Positions 1 through 5,852 of a stretch of DNA of 5,852 bases are shown piece by piece; within the stretch, counting starts at the first letter, position 1; every line of letters starts with the position of its first letter. Below the pieces are notes generated by a model that ran no database searches, had not been told where the DNA came from, and worked only from the letters and a program-made list of their open reading frames with translations. Both the position numbers and the translations under genes were made by a program. The DNA is from an uncultured Nannocystaceae bacterium (lineage in GTDB: Bacteria > Myxococcota_A > Polyangia > Nannocystales > Nannocystaceae). The DNA is taken from NCBI GenBank assembly GCA_938084085.1, contig CALKDV010000286.1, positions 1 to 5,852 of the forward strand. Reading direction: 5' to 3'.

Positions 1-1
1 G

Positions 2-286
2 ATGATGATCTCGTCGGTGCCGGAGTTCGTCGAGAACGAGCTTATTTTGACCTTCGTACCGCTGGACTTGTGGTTGCTGTGGCCGGCGCTTAAGTGGACG
101 CGGGGTGCCGACGTCGGTATCCGTCGGGTGCATCGCTACGCCATGGCGAGGGTGGTGCTCGCGACAATTGTGTTGGTCGCGCGCGTGCCGGGGTGGCTGT
201 ATCAAGAACCCTTGGCACCCCCAGTGTTTGTGCTGGGTGGATTCGCGATGTTGGCCTATCTCACGGCCCGGGCGCGCGACGCCTGA
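2..286 (+). CDS. C-terminal fragment of a multi-pass membrane protein (5' end outside window)
   Basis: The frame is open from the left edge to a TGA at 284-286 and gives at least 94 residues. The ATG codons at 2 and 5 are probably internal, because the window begins there and no upstream sequence or ribosome site can be seen. Three hydrophobic stretches are visible, roughly residues 14-30, 49-66 and 73-88. They are separated by an Arg/Lys-rich loop (about 31-50) and a short Tyr-Gln-Glu-Pro linker, so an inner-membrane location is likely, and by the positive-inside rule the 31-50 loop should be cytoplasmic. The Asn-Glu-Leu...Pro-Leu-Asp-Leu start followed by paired helices is loosely like the membrane tail of DUF4105/Lnb-type proteins, but this is a weak impression and I do not assign a family. 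It converges on the lipoprotein gene at 425-907. Coding status is fairly secure; function is unknown. Confidence 0.7.
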   Translation: MMISSVPEFVENELILTFVPLDLWLLWPALKWTRGADVGIRRVHRYAMARVVLATIVLVARVPGWLYQEPLAPPVFVLGGFAMLAYLTARARDA

Positions 287-317
287 AAAAATGCCGAGCC
301 AGGGTGCTGCGCTTTTT
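287..317 (+). terminator. possible weak intrinsic terminator after the membrane protein gene
   Basis: Directly after the stop codon an A-run (286-291) precedes an imperfect GC-rich stem (293-299 with 306-312, two central mismatches, loop 300-305). The stem is followed by a T5 run at 313-317. The A-run can pair with the T-run, so the structure could act on both strands. The mismatches make the stem weak, so this is only a candidate. Confidence 0.3.
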
Positions 318-387
318 CGAGACGAGATCGTGCCGCCAATCCGATGTGACGATGTTCGCGTCACTCAGAGAGGTCGCGCGCTCGAGA

Positions 388-421
388 CCCTCGAATGAGG
401 GCTGCGTGGCCTGTTGAGGCC
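388..421. repeat. two tandem perfect small hairpins in the convergent gap
   Basis: CCCTC (388-392) pairs with GAGGG (397-401) across a GAAT loop. GGCCT (408-412) pairs with AGGCC (417-421) across a GTTG loop. Both stems are perfect 5-bp stems with four-base loops, only 6 nt apart, and they end 3 nt from the lipoprotein stop codon. Being palindromic, they form on either strand. They lie between two convergent genes, so a role in bidirectional termination or 3'-end protection is plausible, but neither is followed by a real T-tract. Five-base arms also arise by chance in GC-rich DNA. Confidence 0.3.
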
Positions 422-424
422 TAT

Positions 425-907
425 TTACTTGATCGACCAGGCGCGGCGGATACCGCCATCTTCCACCTCGTAGACCATGATCAACTCCAGCACGTCGCCC
501 CCCTCGCGCCCTGTGATGCGCTCGTGGTCGATGACGCGGTCGCCAAAGACCGCCCGGTGGACGAGGTCGCTGTGAAGCTCGGGAGAGCGGGCGAACAACT
601 CTCTGTAGATTCCGCGGACGGCCTCGCGCCCTTGAGCGCGGGGCGCCGGGTCGCCGAGAGCGAACAGCTCGGCCTCCGGATGAAACGTGGCCATGAAGTT
701 ATCCAGGTCACCGCGGTTGTACGCTTCAAGCTGCGCTTGCACGACGGCCTCGGGGCTCCCAGCGGCGGGGCGTGAACTCTGTGATTGTTCGTGAGTGTGG
801 GCGGCCGACGAGGGCGGGCGGGCCCCCCCCTCTACGGGGGCTGTACAAGCGACAGCAGCGAACACCAGCAGGGGAGTCAGGCGCAAGAACGTTGGAGCGA
901 GTCTCAT
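425..907 (-). CDS. predicted lipoprotein with NTF2/SnoaL-like domain
   Basis: This gene encodes 160 residues from the ATG at 905-907. The frame stays open upstream to 1111, but the ATG at 907 is chosen because it begins a classic lipoprotein signal: Met-Arg-Leu, a hydrophobic core at about residues 5-17, and a lipobox AVAC ending at Cys21. Ala at the -3 position is less usual than Leu. Thr22 after the Cys fits outer-membrane sorting. Residues 22-50 form a low-complexity linker rich in Pro, Ser and His. Residues 51-160 match the NTF2-like/SnoaL fold: helix AVVQAQLEAYNRGDLDNFM, a 'FHPEAELF' strand, a GREAVRGIYRELF helix, the DRVIDHERITG strand and a final 'GGIRRAWSIK'. Such domains include steroid-isomerase-like enzymes and non-catalytic ligand-binding proteins; catalysis cannot be inferred here. 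No good Shine-Dalgarno is seen before 907. The gene stands alone, divergent from the kinase. The lipoprotein and fold calls are good; the role is unknown. Confidence 0.85.
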   Translation of the reverse strand: MRLAPTFLRLTPLLVFAAVACTAPVEGGARPPSSAAHTHEQSQSSRPAAGSPEAVVQAQLEAYNRGDLDNFMATFHPEAELFALGDPAPRAQGREAVRGIYRELFARSPELHSDLVHRAVFGDRVIDHERITGREGGDVLELIMVYEVEDGGIRRAWSIK

Positions 908-972
908 GCACGCGGGAGTGTAGCGCTCTTTAGGGGAAACGCCTCGCTCCGGTACCGCTCGCAAAGGCGCCG

Positions 973-1020
973 AAGAAAACGCCGCAGCGGCGGAGTTTGG
1001 GTCGCGTGCCGCGGCGACCC
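973..1020 (-). promoter_or_regulatory. possible attenuator-like leader of the lipoprotein gene
   Basis: Read on the minus strand, a perfect 7-bp stem (1020-1014 with 1005-999, 8-nt loop) comes first. A short perfect stem CGCCG-CTG-CGGCG (992-988 with 984-980) follows, and it runs straight into TTTTCTT (979-973). The second element has the form of a small intrinsic terminator and lies about 65 nt before the lipoprotein ATG, in the same direction. The GCCGC in the loop side of the first hairpin could pair with the GCGGC of the second, so two alternative folds are conceivable. This is structure by eye in a GC-rich region, with no conserved motif, so it stays speculative. Confidence 0.25.
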
Positions 1021-1328
1021 CGTCGTGGCCCTCGAAGGCCAGGCTTGGTGGCGCCTTGGTCGGTGAGGGGAGCGAGGAGCCCGGGGACAGAGCCGCCGCC
1101 GCGACGCGCAACCTCGCGCGCCTCCTCCTGAAGCGAGAAGGAAAAACGTCCGAGTTCTTCGCAGGCCGCGGGGAGCGCCGCGTGGGCCTTGGCTCAAAAG
1201 AGGAAGCGTCGGAGCCGCCGCGAGTCTCGCACGCTGGTCAGCGGGTTGGCCTCGCGTGGGGAGGGTGTCGAAGGGATCGGTGTCGAGTGCCCGAGACGCT
1301 GTCGCGTTAGAACGGCGTAGCGAGGCCG

Positions 1329-1335
1329 GGAGGGG
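1329..1335 (+). promoter_or_regulatory. ribosome binding site of the small ORF
   Basis: GGAGGGG sits about 8-10 nt before the GTG at 1344. It is a better Shine-Dalgarno than any elsewhere in the intergenic region and is the main reason to consider that ORF real. G-rich DNA can produce such a match by chance. Confidence 0.35.
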
Positions 1336-1343
1336 GCGGCACG

Positions 1344-1535
1344 GTGTGGCGGCTCCGCACCATCGACGGACAAGGCGCTGAGGTGTCGGATGAGCTCCAG
1401 CCGGACCGCGCGCAGAGATTTCGCGGACGAGTCTTCATGTTAGGACTCCGAACCGAGCTTGGAGAGGCGTCCCGTGTTCGGGGGTTGATTCAACCTGCGG
1501 TCCTGGGGGATTCTCGGGAGGCGAATGGGCTCTGA
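1344..1535 (+). CDS. possible small gene overlapping the kinase start (63 residues)
   Basis: A GTG-initiated frame of 63 codons ends at TGA 1533-1535, inside the kinase gene. It overlaps the kinase ATG by 11 nt, the geometry expected for translational coupling. A Shine-Dalgarno lies at 1329-1335. My hand count of codon positions gives about 76% GC at the first, 49% at the second and 67% at the third position, which is a coding-like pattern. The product would be a charged, Arg/Glu/Asp-rich soluble peptide with no signal or membrane segment. I recognise no family. An in-frame ATG at 1437 offers a shorter version of 32 residues. The GTG lies within the first arm of the 1343-1361 hairpin, which could hinder initiation. 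It could equally be a chance frame in the leader of the kinase, so I list it with low confidence. Confidence 0.3.
   Translation: MWRLRTIDGQGAEVSDELQPDRAQRFRGRVFMLGLRTELGEASRVRGLIQPAVLGDSREANGL
1516..1521 (+). promoter_or_regulatory. ribosome binding site of the kinase gene
   Basis: GGGAGG ends only 3 nt before the ATG at 1525. This is a strong core with a shorter spacer than usual. The next in-frame ATG (1597, residue 25) has no comparable site, which favours 1525. The short spacing leaves some doubt, and translational coupling from the overlapping upstream frame could compensate. Confidence 0.5.
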
Positions 1536-4500
1536 TTCCAATCACGCTGGCGCATCACCCTCGACGTGTCCAGACAGCACCCTCGCGGATGAATCCATGA
1601 GCCGCGCGGCGCCGGAGCGTTCAGAGCCTGCATCGGCTGACATCTCGCGAGGGCCAGTGACCCAGAAGTCGGCGACATTCCTTCCACCAGGCGAGGTGCT
1701 CGGGGACTACACGATCATGGCCCGCCTTGGCGCTGGAGGCATGGGAGAAGTGTACGAGGCGATCGATTCTCGGACCCAGGAGCACGTTGCCCTGAAGGTG
1801 TTGAAGCGGTGGGAGCCCGCGCAGCAGATCCGCTTCAAGCGAGAGTTCCGGGTGCTCGCGCAGTTGCGGCACGAGAACCTCGTCCGGCCGCGCGAGCTTG
1901 TCGCGACTGATGATTGTTTTTTCTTCACGATGGATCTTTGTGACGGCCCGAACCTGGTCGGCCATGTTCGGCACGAAGTGGAACCTGGGCAGCTGCCGAA
2001 CCTGATCCGTCTTCGGCGGGCGCTCCGGCAGCTGGTGGCGGGCGTGTCAGCGCTGCACAGCGCCGGGCTGCTGCACCGAGATCTTAAGCCGTCGAACGTC
2101 TTGGTGACCAGCTATGGGCTCGTGCGCGTCCTAGATTTTGGCCTCGTACGCGACGTGGCCGCGTCGGATGACATCACCATCGAAGGGCAACTCGTGGGTA
2201 CGCCCGCGTACATGTCTCCCGAGCAGTCGCTGGCGACACCGGCCACCCCTGCGACCGACTGGTACGCGGTGGGCACGATGTTGTACGAGCTGCTCACGGG
2301 CGAGCGCCCCTTTCGCGGCACGCTCCTCCAGATCTTGAGCGCCAAGAGCGAGGGTCCGGCTCCCGATCCCCGGGCGGTGGTGTCCTCAGTGCCTGCGGAC
2401 CTGGCCTCGCTGACGATGTCATTGATGGAAGTCGATCCCACGCAGCGCCCCGGGGCAGCGGAGATCCTTGAGGTCCTCGGCGTTGACGTGGAACTCGACC
2501 CGGTCGCGCTTGAACTTACGCATCAGCCCCTGGTGGGGCGGCAGGTCGAGATCGCAGCCCTGCGCGCCGCCTACGACCGAGTTCGCTTGAACGGGCAGTC
2601 CGTCACCGTTCATCTGCAGGCGGAGAGTGGCATGGGGAAGTCGAAGCTCATCTCCGAGTTTCTGGCGACACCGCTGTCTTCGTCGACTCCCTATATTTTG
2701 CGGGGCCGCTGTTTCGAGCGCGAGTCGGTCCCGTACAAAGGACTCGATGGCGTCATCGACTCGCTCTCCAGCCAGCTGCGACATCTCAGCGACTTGGAGG
2801 TGGGCGCGATCCTTCCACGCGACGTGACGTCGTTGAGCCTGCTCTTTCCCGTGTTGACTCAGATCCCCGCGGTCTCCAACCAGCGGAAGCGAGCGGCCAC
2901 GGGGCTCGACCCTCAAGAGATGCGTCAACGGGGGGTCGCGGCGCTCCGTGAGCTCTTCGCCCGTCTCGGCGACCGGCATCCCCTCATCGTCATCATCGAT
3001 GACTTCCAATGGGCGGATCCAGACAGCGCCCGCCTGCTTAACGAACTCATGAGTGAGCCGGACGGCCCCATGCTGATGCTCATCGTCGCGTTTCGGCCGG
3101 AGACCGACACGCGCGCGGCGCTCTTGACGTTGAGGTCTTCCTTGGCGACCTCCAGACGAGACATTGAAACGATTGAGTTGGGGCCGCTCCGAGACGAGGA
3201 CGTGCAATCGTTGATGAACCAGCTCCTCAACGGGGCCAACGAGAAGCTGCTCGCGCAGGCCCTGACCTCGGCAAACGGAAACCCCTTCCACATCGGAGAG
3301 CTCGTTCGGGGTGGAGAGCCTGAGCATTCATCCACCCAGCTTGATGAGCTTGTCGCTCGCCGCGTGCGACGGCTGGAGTCTTCGTCGAGGCGGCTGCTCG
3401 AGATTATCGCTGTCGCCGCCGGCCCGATCCGGATCGACCAGGTCTCTCAAGTAGAAGGTGGCGAGAGCGACGCTCGGATCCGGCAACTCTTGGGCGAGCT
3501 ACATCGCGATGGCATGATTCAACTCGACGAGGCGGAGTGGGTGGAGTGCGCTCATGACCGGATCCGCGAGACGGTCGTGAGCGACTTGACGCCCTCAAGG
3601 CTGCGGGAGCAGCACCTGCAGCTGGGCGAGGTGATCGAGCGCGGGCGAGGAGAGTTTGAGGTCCTTTTGGAACACTTCGAGCAAGGTGGGGACGACGTCA
3701 AGGCGGCGGGCTACGCCGCCAAAGCCGCCTCCGTCGCCTACGAGAGCTTCGCGTTTGACCGCGCCGTGGAGCTGCTCCGGCGCTCGCTCTCGCTCGACTC
3801 AAGTCCGGGTCCTCAGGAGAACAGCCACCGCCGCCGCCTGTTGGCCGACGCCCTCAATGATGTCGGGCGAGGCAAGGAGGCGGCGCATCTCTGGCTCGCG
3901 ATCGCCCAAGAGACCACTCCAGAGGAGGGGCGATCGTTCAAACGTAGAGCGGCTGATTCACTGATCAAAACCGGACACGTCGAAGACGGCCTCGATGTCT
4001 TGGCGTCGATCCTCGATGACTTTGGGCTCGCGTTGCCGCGGGGCAGAGCCGGGGCCCTCACGTCGTTGGTGTGGGAGCGAGGCAGGTCGGCGGTCCGGGG
4101 CCGCAGGTTCCACGCTCGACCGGCGGTCCGCGTTCCCGCCGAGCAGCTTGAGAAGATCGATCTGTGTTTCGCAGTCGTCTGTGGACTGTCCACCCAAGAG
4201 GTGCTGGTAGGCGCGCTCTTTCAGGCCCGGAACCTACGCCTCGCCCTCGACGCGGGAGAACCCTATCGGATCGCCCGCGCCCTCGCGTACCAAGCCGTCG
4301 TCTCCGTTCATTTGGGTGGACGGTGGGTCGACTCGCTGCGCGACTGGGACCGAGCCAAGGCGCTCGCCCAGAAAATTGAAGACCCCAAGTTGGAGGGCTA
4401 TGTCGATTTGTGCGAGAGCTCCGCCCACTGGCTTGAGCGACGCTGGTCCGATTCTGCGACGGGTTTTTTGGACCTCATCGAGCGCCTGGAAGGAATCCCA

Positions 4501-5274
4501 GACTCAAGCTGGGAGCGGAGCACCGCGGAGGAGTTCCTCAACTGGGCGCTGATCCAGCGAGGAGACTTCGCCCAGGCGAGAGCGCGGCTGGTACCGGGAC
4601 TGCAGCGCGCTCAAGACTGCGGCGACCTCCAGCTGTCCATCGACTTCTCCGCCATGCTCGCCATCGTCGAGCTTATCAGCGGAAACCTGGAAGAGGCGCA
4701 AGCGACGCTCGACCGAGCGACCGACGGGTGGTCGCCGGATCGCTACCTTTTTTCGCACGTGTGGCTGTTTTACGCGACCGCTCCGCTCGCGCTCGCCAAG
4801 GGGGATCTTGAGGGTGCCCTTGAGCTGTGTCGGAAGACGGTGGAGGCGATGGGTCCAGCGTCGCTGGATCAGCTGGCGTTTATTCGAGACAACGTCAAAG
4901 AGATCGAAGCGCGCACCTATCTGTTGGCAGCGCTCGCCGGGGATACAAAGAGGGCTGGGCTCGCCAAGGTGCGTGCGCGTGAGCTTCGGAAGACCTGCAA
5001 CCCCGTGCTTGAGGCCCACGCGGAGGTGATCGAGGCGGGGCTGGCCATCGTCTCCCGAGACACGGAGGCCGCGATCGAGGGGTGGGCCCGCGCCGAAGCG
5101 ATCTTCGCCGAGCATGGAATGGAGGCTCATTGCGCCTCCATCCGTGTTCAAGTCGCGCGGGTGTCCTCCGGAGAGAGCGCCCACGAGACTCCCGAGTATT
5201 TCCAGCGCGCGAAGATCAGGGAGCCCGAGCGCGTCGCGAACCTTCTGGTACCAGCGTTGGGCCTGTCATCGTGA
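1525..5274 (+). CDS. PknK-like serine/threonine kinase fused to P-loop ATPase and TPR-like solenoid
   Basis: The product has 1249 residues, three parts and no membrane segment or signal, so it is probably cytoplasmic. Residues 1-59 are a polar, likely disordered lead. The Hanks-type kinase spans about 62-320: glycine loop LGAGGMGEVY (68-77), Lys91 in VALKV, likely helix-C Glu107, HRDLKPSN (184-191, catalytic Asp186), DFG (204-206), GTPAYMSPEQ (225-234) and Arg308. All key residues are present, so it should phosphorylate Ser/Thr; Thr218 and Thr226 are candidate activation-loop sites. The ATPase part (about 336-600) starts at LVGR, has a P-loop AESGMGKS (366-373, Ala where the first Gly is usual), Walker B LIVIIDD (487-493) with FQWAD, then FRPE (523-526) and GNPF (585-588), as in the AAA_16/MalT-type group. 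Residues 605-700 look winged-helix-like, and about 720-1210 form helical TPR-like repeats. The layout resembles mycobacterial PknK and many myxobacterial kinases. By family analogy the ATPase/solenoid part may sense a ligand or bind partners; the targets are unknown. Start: ATG 1525 behind GGGAGG; ATG 1597 is the alternative. Confidence 0.95.
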   Translation: MGSDSNHAGASPSTCPDSTLADESMSRAAPERSEPASADISRGPVTQKSATFLPPGEVLGDYTIMARLGAGGMGEVYEAIDSRTQEHVALKVLKRWEPAQQIRFKREFRVLAQLRHENLVRPRELVATDDCFFFTMDLCDGPNLVGHVRHEVEPGQLPNLIRLRRALRQLVAGVSALHSAGLLHRDLKPSNVLVTSYGLVRVLDFGLVRDVAASDDITIEGQLVGTPAYMSPEQSLATPATPATDWYAVGTMLYELLTGERPFRGTLLQILSAKSEGPAPDPRAVVSSVPADLASLTMSLMEVDPTQRPGAAEILEVLGVDVELDPVALELTHQPLVGRQVEIAALRAAYDRVRLNGQSVTVHLQAESGMGKSKLISEFLATPLSSSTPYILRGRCFERESVPYKGLDGVIDSLSSQLRHLSDLEVGAILPRDVTSLSLLFPVLTQIPAVSNQRKRAATGLDPQEMRQRGVAALRELFARLGDRHPLIVIIDDFQWADPDSARLLNELMSEPDGPMLMLIVAFRPETDTRAALLTLRSSLATSRRDIETIELGPLRDEDVQSLMNQLLNGANEKLLAQALTSANGNPFHIGELVRGGEPEHSSTQLDELVARRVRRLESSSRRLLEIIAVAAGPIRIDQVSQVEGGESDARIRQLLGELHRDGMIQLDEAEWVECAHDRIRETVVSDLTPSRLREQHLQLGEVIERGRGEFEVLLEHFEQGGDDVKAAGYAAKAASVAYESFAFDRAVELLRRSLSLDSSPGPQENSHRRRLLADALNDVGRGKEAAHLWLAIAQETTPEEGRSFKRRAADSLIKTGHVEDGLDVLASILDDFGLALPRGRAGALTSLVWERGRSAVRGRRFHARPAVRVPAEQLEKIDLCFAVVCGLSTQEVLVGALFQARNLRLALDAGEPYRIARALAYQAVVSVHLGGRWVDSLRDWDRAKALAQKIEDPKLEGYVDLCESSAHWLERRWSDSATGFLDLIERLEGIPDSSWERSTAEEFLNWALIQRGDFAQARARLVPGLQRAQDCGDLQLSIDFSAMLAIVELISGNLEEAQATLDRATDGWSPDRYLFSHVWLFYATAPLALAKGDLEGALELCRKTVEAMGPASLDQLAFIRDNVKEIEARTYLLAALAGDTKRAGLAKVRARELRKTCNPVLEAHAEVIEAGLAIVSRDTEAAIEGWARAEAIFAEHGMEAHCASIRVQVARVSSGESAHETPEYFQRAKIREPERVANLLVPALGLSS

Positions 5275-5324
5275 CGAACTCACGGTGAGGTCTCGCAGCG
5301 GAGGTCCATCCCTGGAAGGACCTC
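5271..5324. terminator. inverted repeats at the tail-to-tail junction, candidate shared 3'-end structure
   Basis: GAGGTCC (5301-5307) pairs perfectly with GGACCTC (5318-5324) around a 10-nt loop, and TC/GA inside the loop can add two pairs after an A-A mismatch. This is the strongest hairpin in the window. It begins 26 nt after the kinase stop codon and lies in the last 15 codons of the minus-strand gene. A smaller repeat GTGA/TCAC (5271-5274/5280-5283) spans both stop codons. No T-tract follows on either strand, so a standard intrinsic terminator is not shown; RNA 3'-end protection or Rho-linked ending is possible. Confidence 0.35.
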
Positions 5325-5852
5325 GAAGCCGGGAGTCGACTGGTCATCTCCGTCGACGATGGTCGGCTTTTGAAGCCACAGCCCAGACTCGAAGAGATCG
5401 GCGCCCACGGTCAAGCCGGCGGCCTCCATGTCGTGCTTAAAGTCCGGATCGGATTTGATCGCCCCAACCTCGGTCCACAGCTCGAGTTCTTTGGCGTCGG
5501 GGTAGTAGGCAGCGACGAGGTCGCGCATCAGCGTCCCCTTGCGCAGCATCATGATCAAGCTGGCCGCCTTCACCTTGTTGAAAGATTCAAGCGCCTTCTC
5601 CGAGACGGTGGGGGAGACGACGCTCCGCACGGTCAGATAGGGGTCGTTGGGATGATCAGGGAAGGCCGTCGTCAGCCACAGCTCAAAGCTCGTCGGGTTT
5701 TCTCCCGTAAGCACCAACTCGTAGTTGAGGAGATTGGACTTGTCGGACAAGACGGTAAATCGAAATCGCGTATCGCTAAAGAACGCCTCCTGGTGTCGCT
5801 GTGTTCCAGGGCGAATGAGCCCGACGTAGGAGACCTCGGGGGCGCCGGATGC
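5280..5852 (-). CDS. C-terminal part of an unrecognised soluble protein (5' end outside window)
   Basis: The minus-strand frame is open from the right edge to TGA at 5282-5280, giving 190 residues. A TTG at 5750 could be taken as a start, but the 34 codons before it stay open to the edge and read as normal protein (for example YVGLIRPGTQRHQEAFF), with no in-frame ATG, GTG or TTG. The true start therefore most likely lies beyond the window. Codon choice is consistently GC-ending. The visible part, numbered from the edge, has a likely beta-rich first third with Phe/Trp/Leu (about 1-80), a helical stretch (about 84-118, FNKVKAASLIMMLRKG) and an acidic tail with DGDD. There is one Cys and no signal peptide or membrane segment in view. 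I do not recognise a family. Its stop lies 5 nt from the kinase stop in a convergent arrangement, so it is not co-transcribed with the kinase. Confidence 0.75.
   Translation of the reverse strand, partial: ASGAPEVSYVGLIRPGTQRHQEAFFSDTRFRFTVLSDKSNLLNYELVLTGENPTSFELWLTTAFPDHPNDPYLTVRSVVSPTVSEKALESFNKVKAASLIMMLRKGTLMRDLVAAYYPDAKELELWTEVGAIKSDPDFKHDMEAAGLTVGADLFESGLWLQKPTIVDGDDQSTPGFEVLPGMDLRCETSP

Larger units (their letters stand above)
908..1524. other. 617-nt divergent intergenic region, mostly without recognisable genes
   Basis: This is the shared upstream region of the lipoprotein (-) and kinase (+) genes. It is very GC-rich and holds several inverted repeats: GGGTCGC/GCGACCC (999-1005/1014-1020), CGCCG/CGGCG (980-984/988-992), GCGAG-T-CTCGC (1220-1230), CGCTG-GT-CAGCG (1232-1243) and GGTGTGG/CCGCACC with one G-U pair (1343-1349/1355-1361). 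I could not find a convincing sigma70 -35/-10 pair or a sigma54 -24/-12 element. No tRNA or other RNA gene is recognisable. Apart from the small ORF at 1344-1535, the open frames here read as Arg/Pro/Ser-rich shadow translations. Promoters for both flanking genes should lie here, but their positions cannot be given. Confidence 0.6.

Noticed and set aside
212..232. Sigma54-like TTGGCAC element
   Set aside because: The -12 GC is missing at the required spacing, and the sequence lies inside the membrane protein coding region.
917..922. TACACT (minus strand) as a -10 box for the lipoprotein gene
   Set aside because: No -35 match sits at 16-18 nt, and transcription would start only a few bases before the ATG.
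908..1111. Longer N-terminal extension of the lipoprotein frame, giving 228 residues from a start at 1111
   Set aside because: The extra 68 residues are Ala/Pro/Ser-rich with no domain, and they would bury an obvious lipoprotein signal peptide that starts at the ATG at 907.
1056..1310. Plus-strand 84-codon frame in the divergent gap
   Set aside because: It has a low-complexity Gly/Arg/Glu composition, no ribosome site and no motif, so it reads as a chance frame in GC-rich DNA.
1194..1373. Minus-strand 59-codon frame from a TTG
   Set aside because: It has no ribosome site, a Pro/Arg/Ser-rich composition and no recognisable motif; it overlaps the antisense of a better-supported small frame.
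2419..3327. Long minus-strand frame (302 codons) antisense to the kinase gene
   Set aside because: It is the mirror of a strongly supported coding frame with intact motifs; long antisense frames are common opposite GC-rich genes.
4504..5184. Minus-strand frame of 226 codons antisense to the solenoid region
   Set aside because: The plus-strand frame is continuous with the kinase and has regular helical repeats; the antisense translation shows no domain.

Overview
The window is a high-GC, gene-dense bacterial chromosome segment with four clear protein genes, two of them cut by the window edges. The central gene is a very large Hanks-type serine/threonine kinase fused to a MalT/PknK-like P-loop ATPase and a helical-repeat C-terminus. 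That architecture, a small NTF2/SnoaL-like lipoprotein, moderately biased high-GC codon use and an orphan kinase with no visible phosphatase or two-component partner best suit the Myxococcota (a myxobacterium or relative). This is an inference from style; the window contains no rRNA or other taxonomic marker.

Layout, left to right. At 2-286 (+) is the C-terminal end of a multi-pass membrane protein that enters from the left edge. A 138-nt convergent gap (287-424) holds small inverted repeats that may serve as terminators. At 425-907 (-) is a predicted lipoprotein of 160 residues with an NTF2/SnoaL-like domain. A 617-nt divergent gap (908-1524) follows. It contains a possible attenuator-like leader for the lipoprotein, several GC-rich palindromes, and a 63-codon ORF with a Shine-Dalgarno that overlaps the kinase start by 11 nt. 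At 1525-5274 (+) is the 1249-residue kinase-ATPase-solenoid protein. Only 5 nt beyond its stop codon is the stop of a minus-strand gene (5280 to the right edge) that encodes an unrecognised soluble protein.

How the genes work together: the two inner genes are divergent from a shared upstream region, and both outer boundaries are convergent, so no multi-gene operon is evident apart from the possible small ORF-kinase pair. The kinase is most plausibly a self-contained cytoplasmic signalling protein: ATPase/solenoid part as sensor or scaffold, kinase part as output. Its ligand and targets cannot be read from this window. I find no mobile element, CRISPR array, tRNA, rRNA or phage gene, and no convincing evidence for a new multi-gene system. 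The points most worth following are the small ORF coupled to the kinase, the P-loop variant in the kinase's ATPase domain, the unrecognised 3' gene, and the leader hairpins before the lipoprotein.
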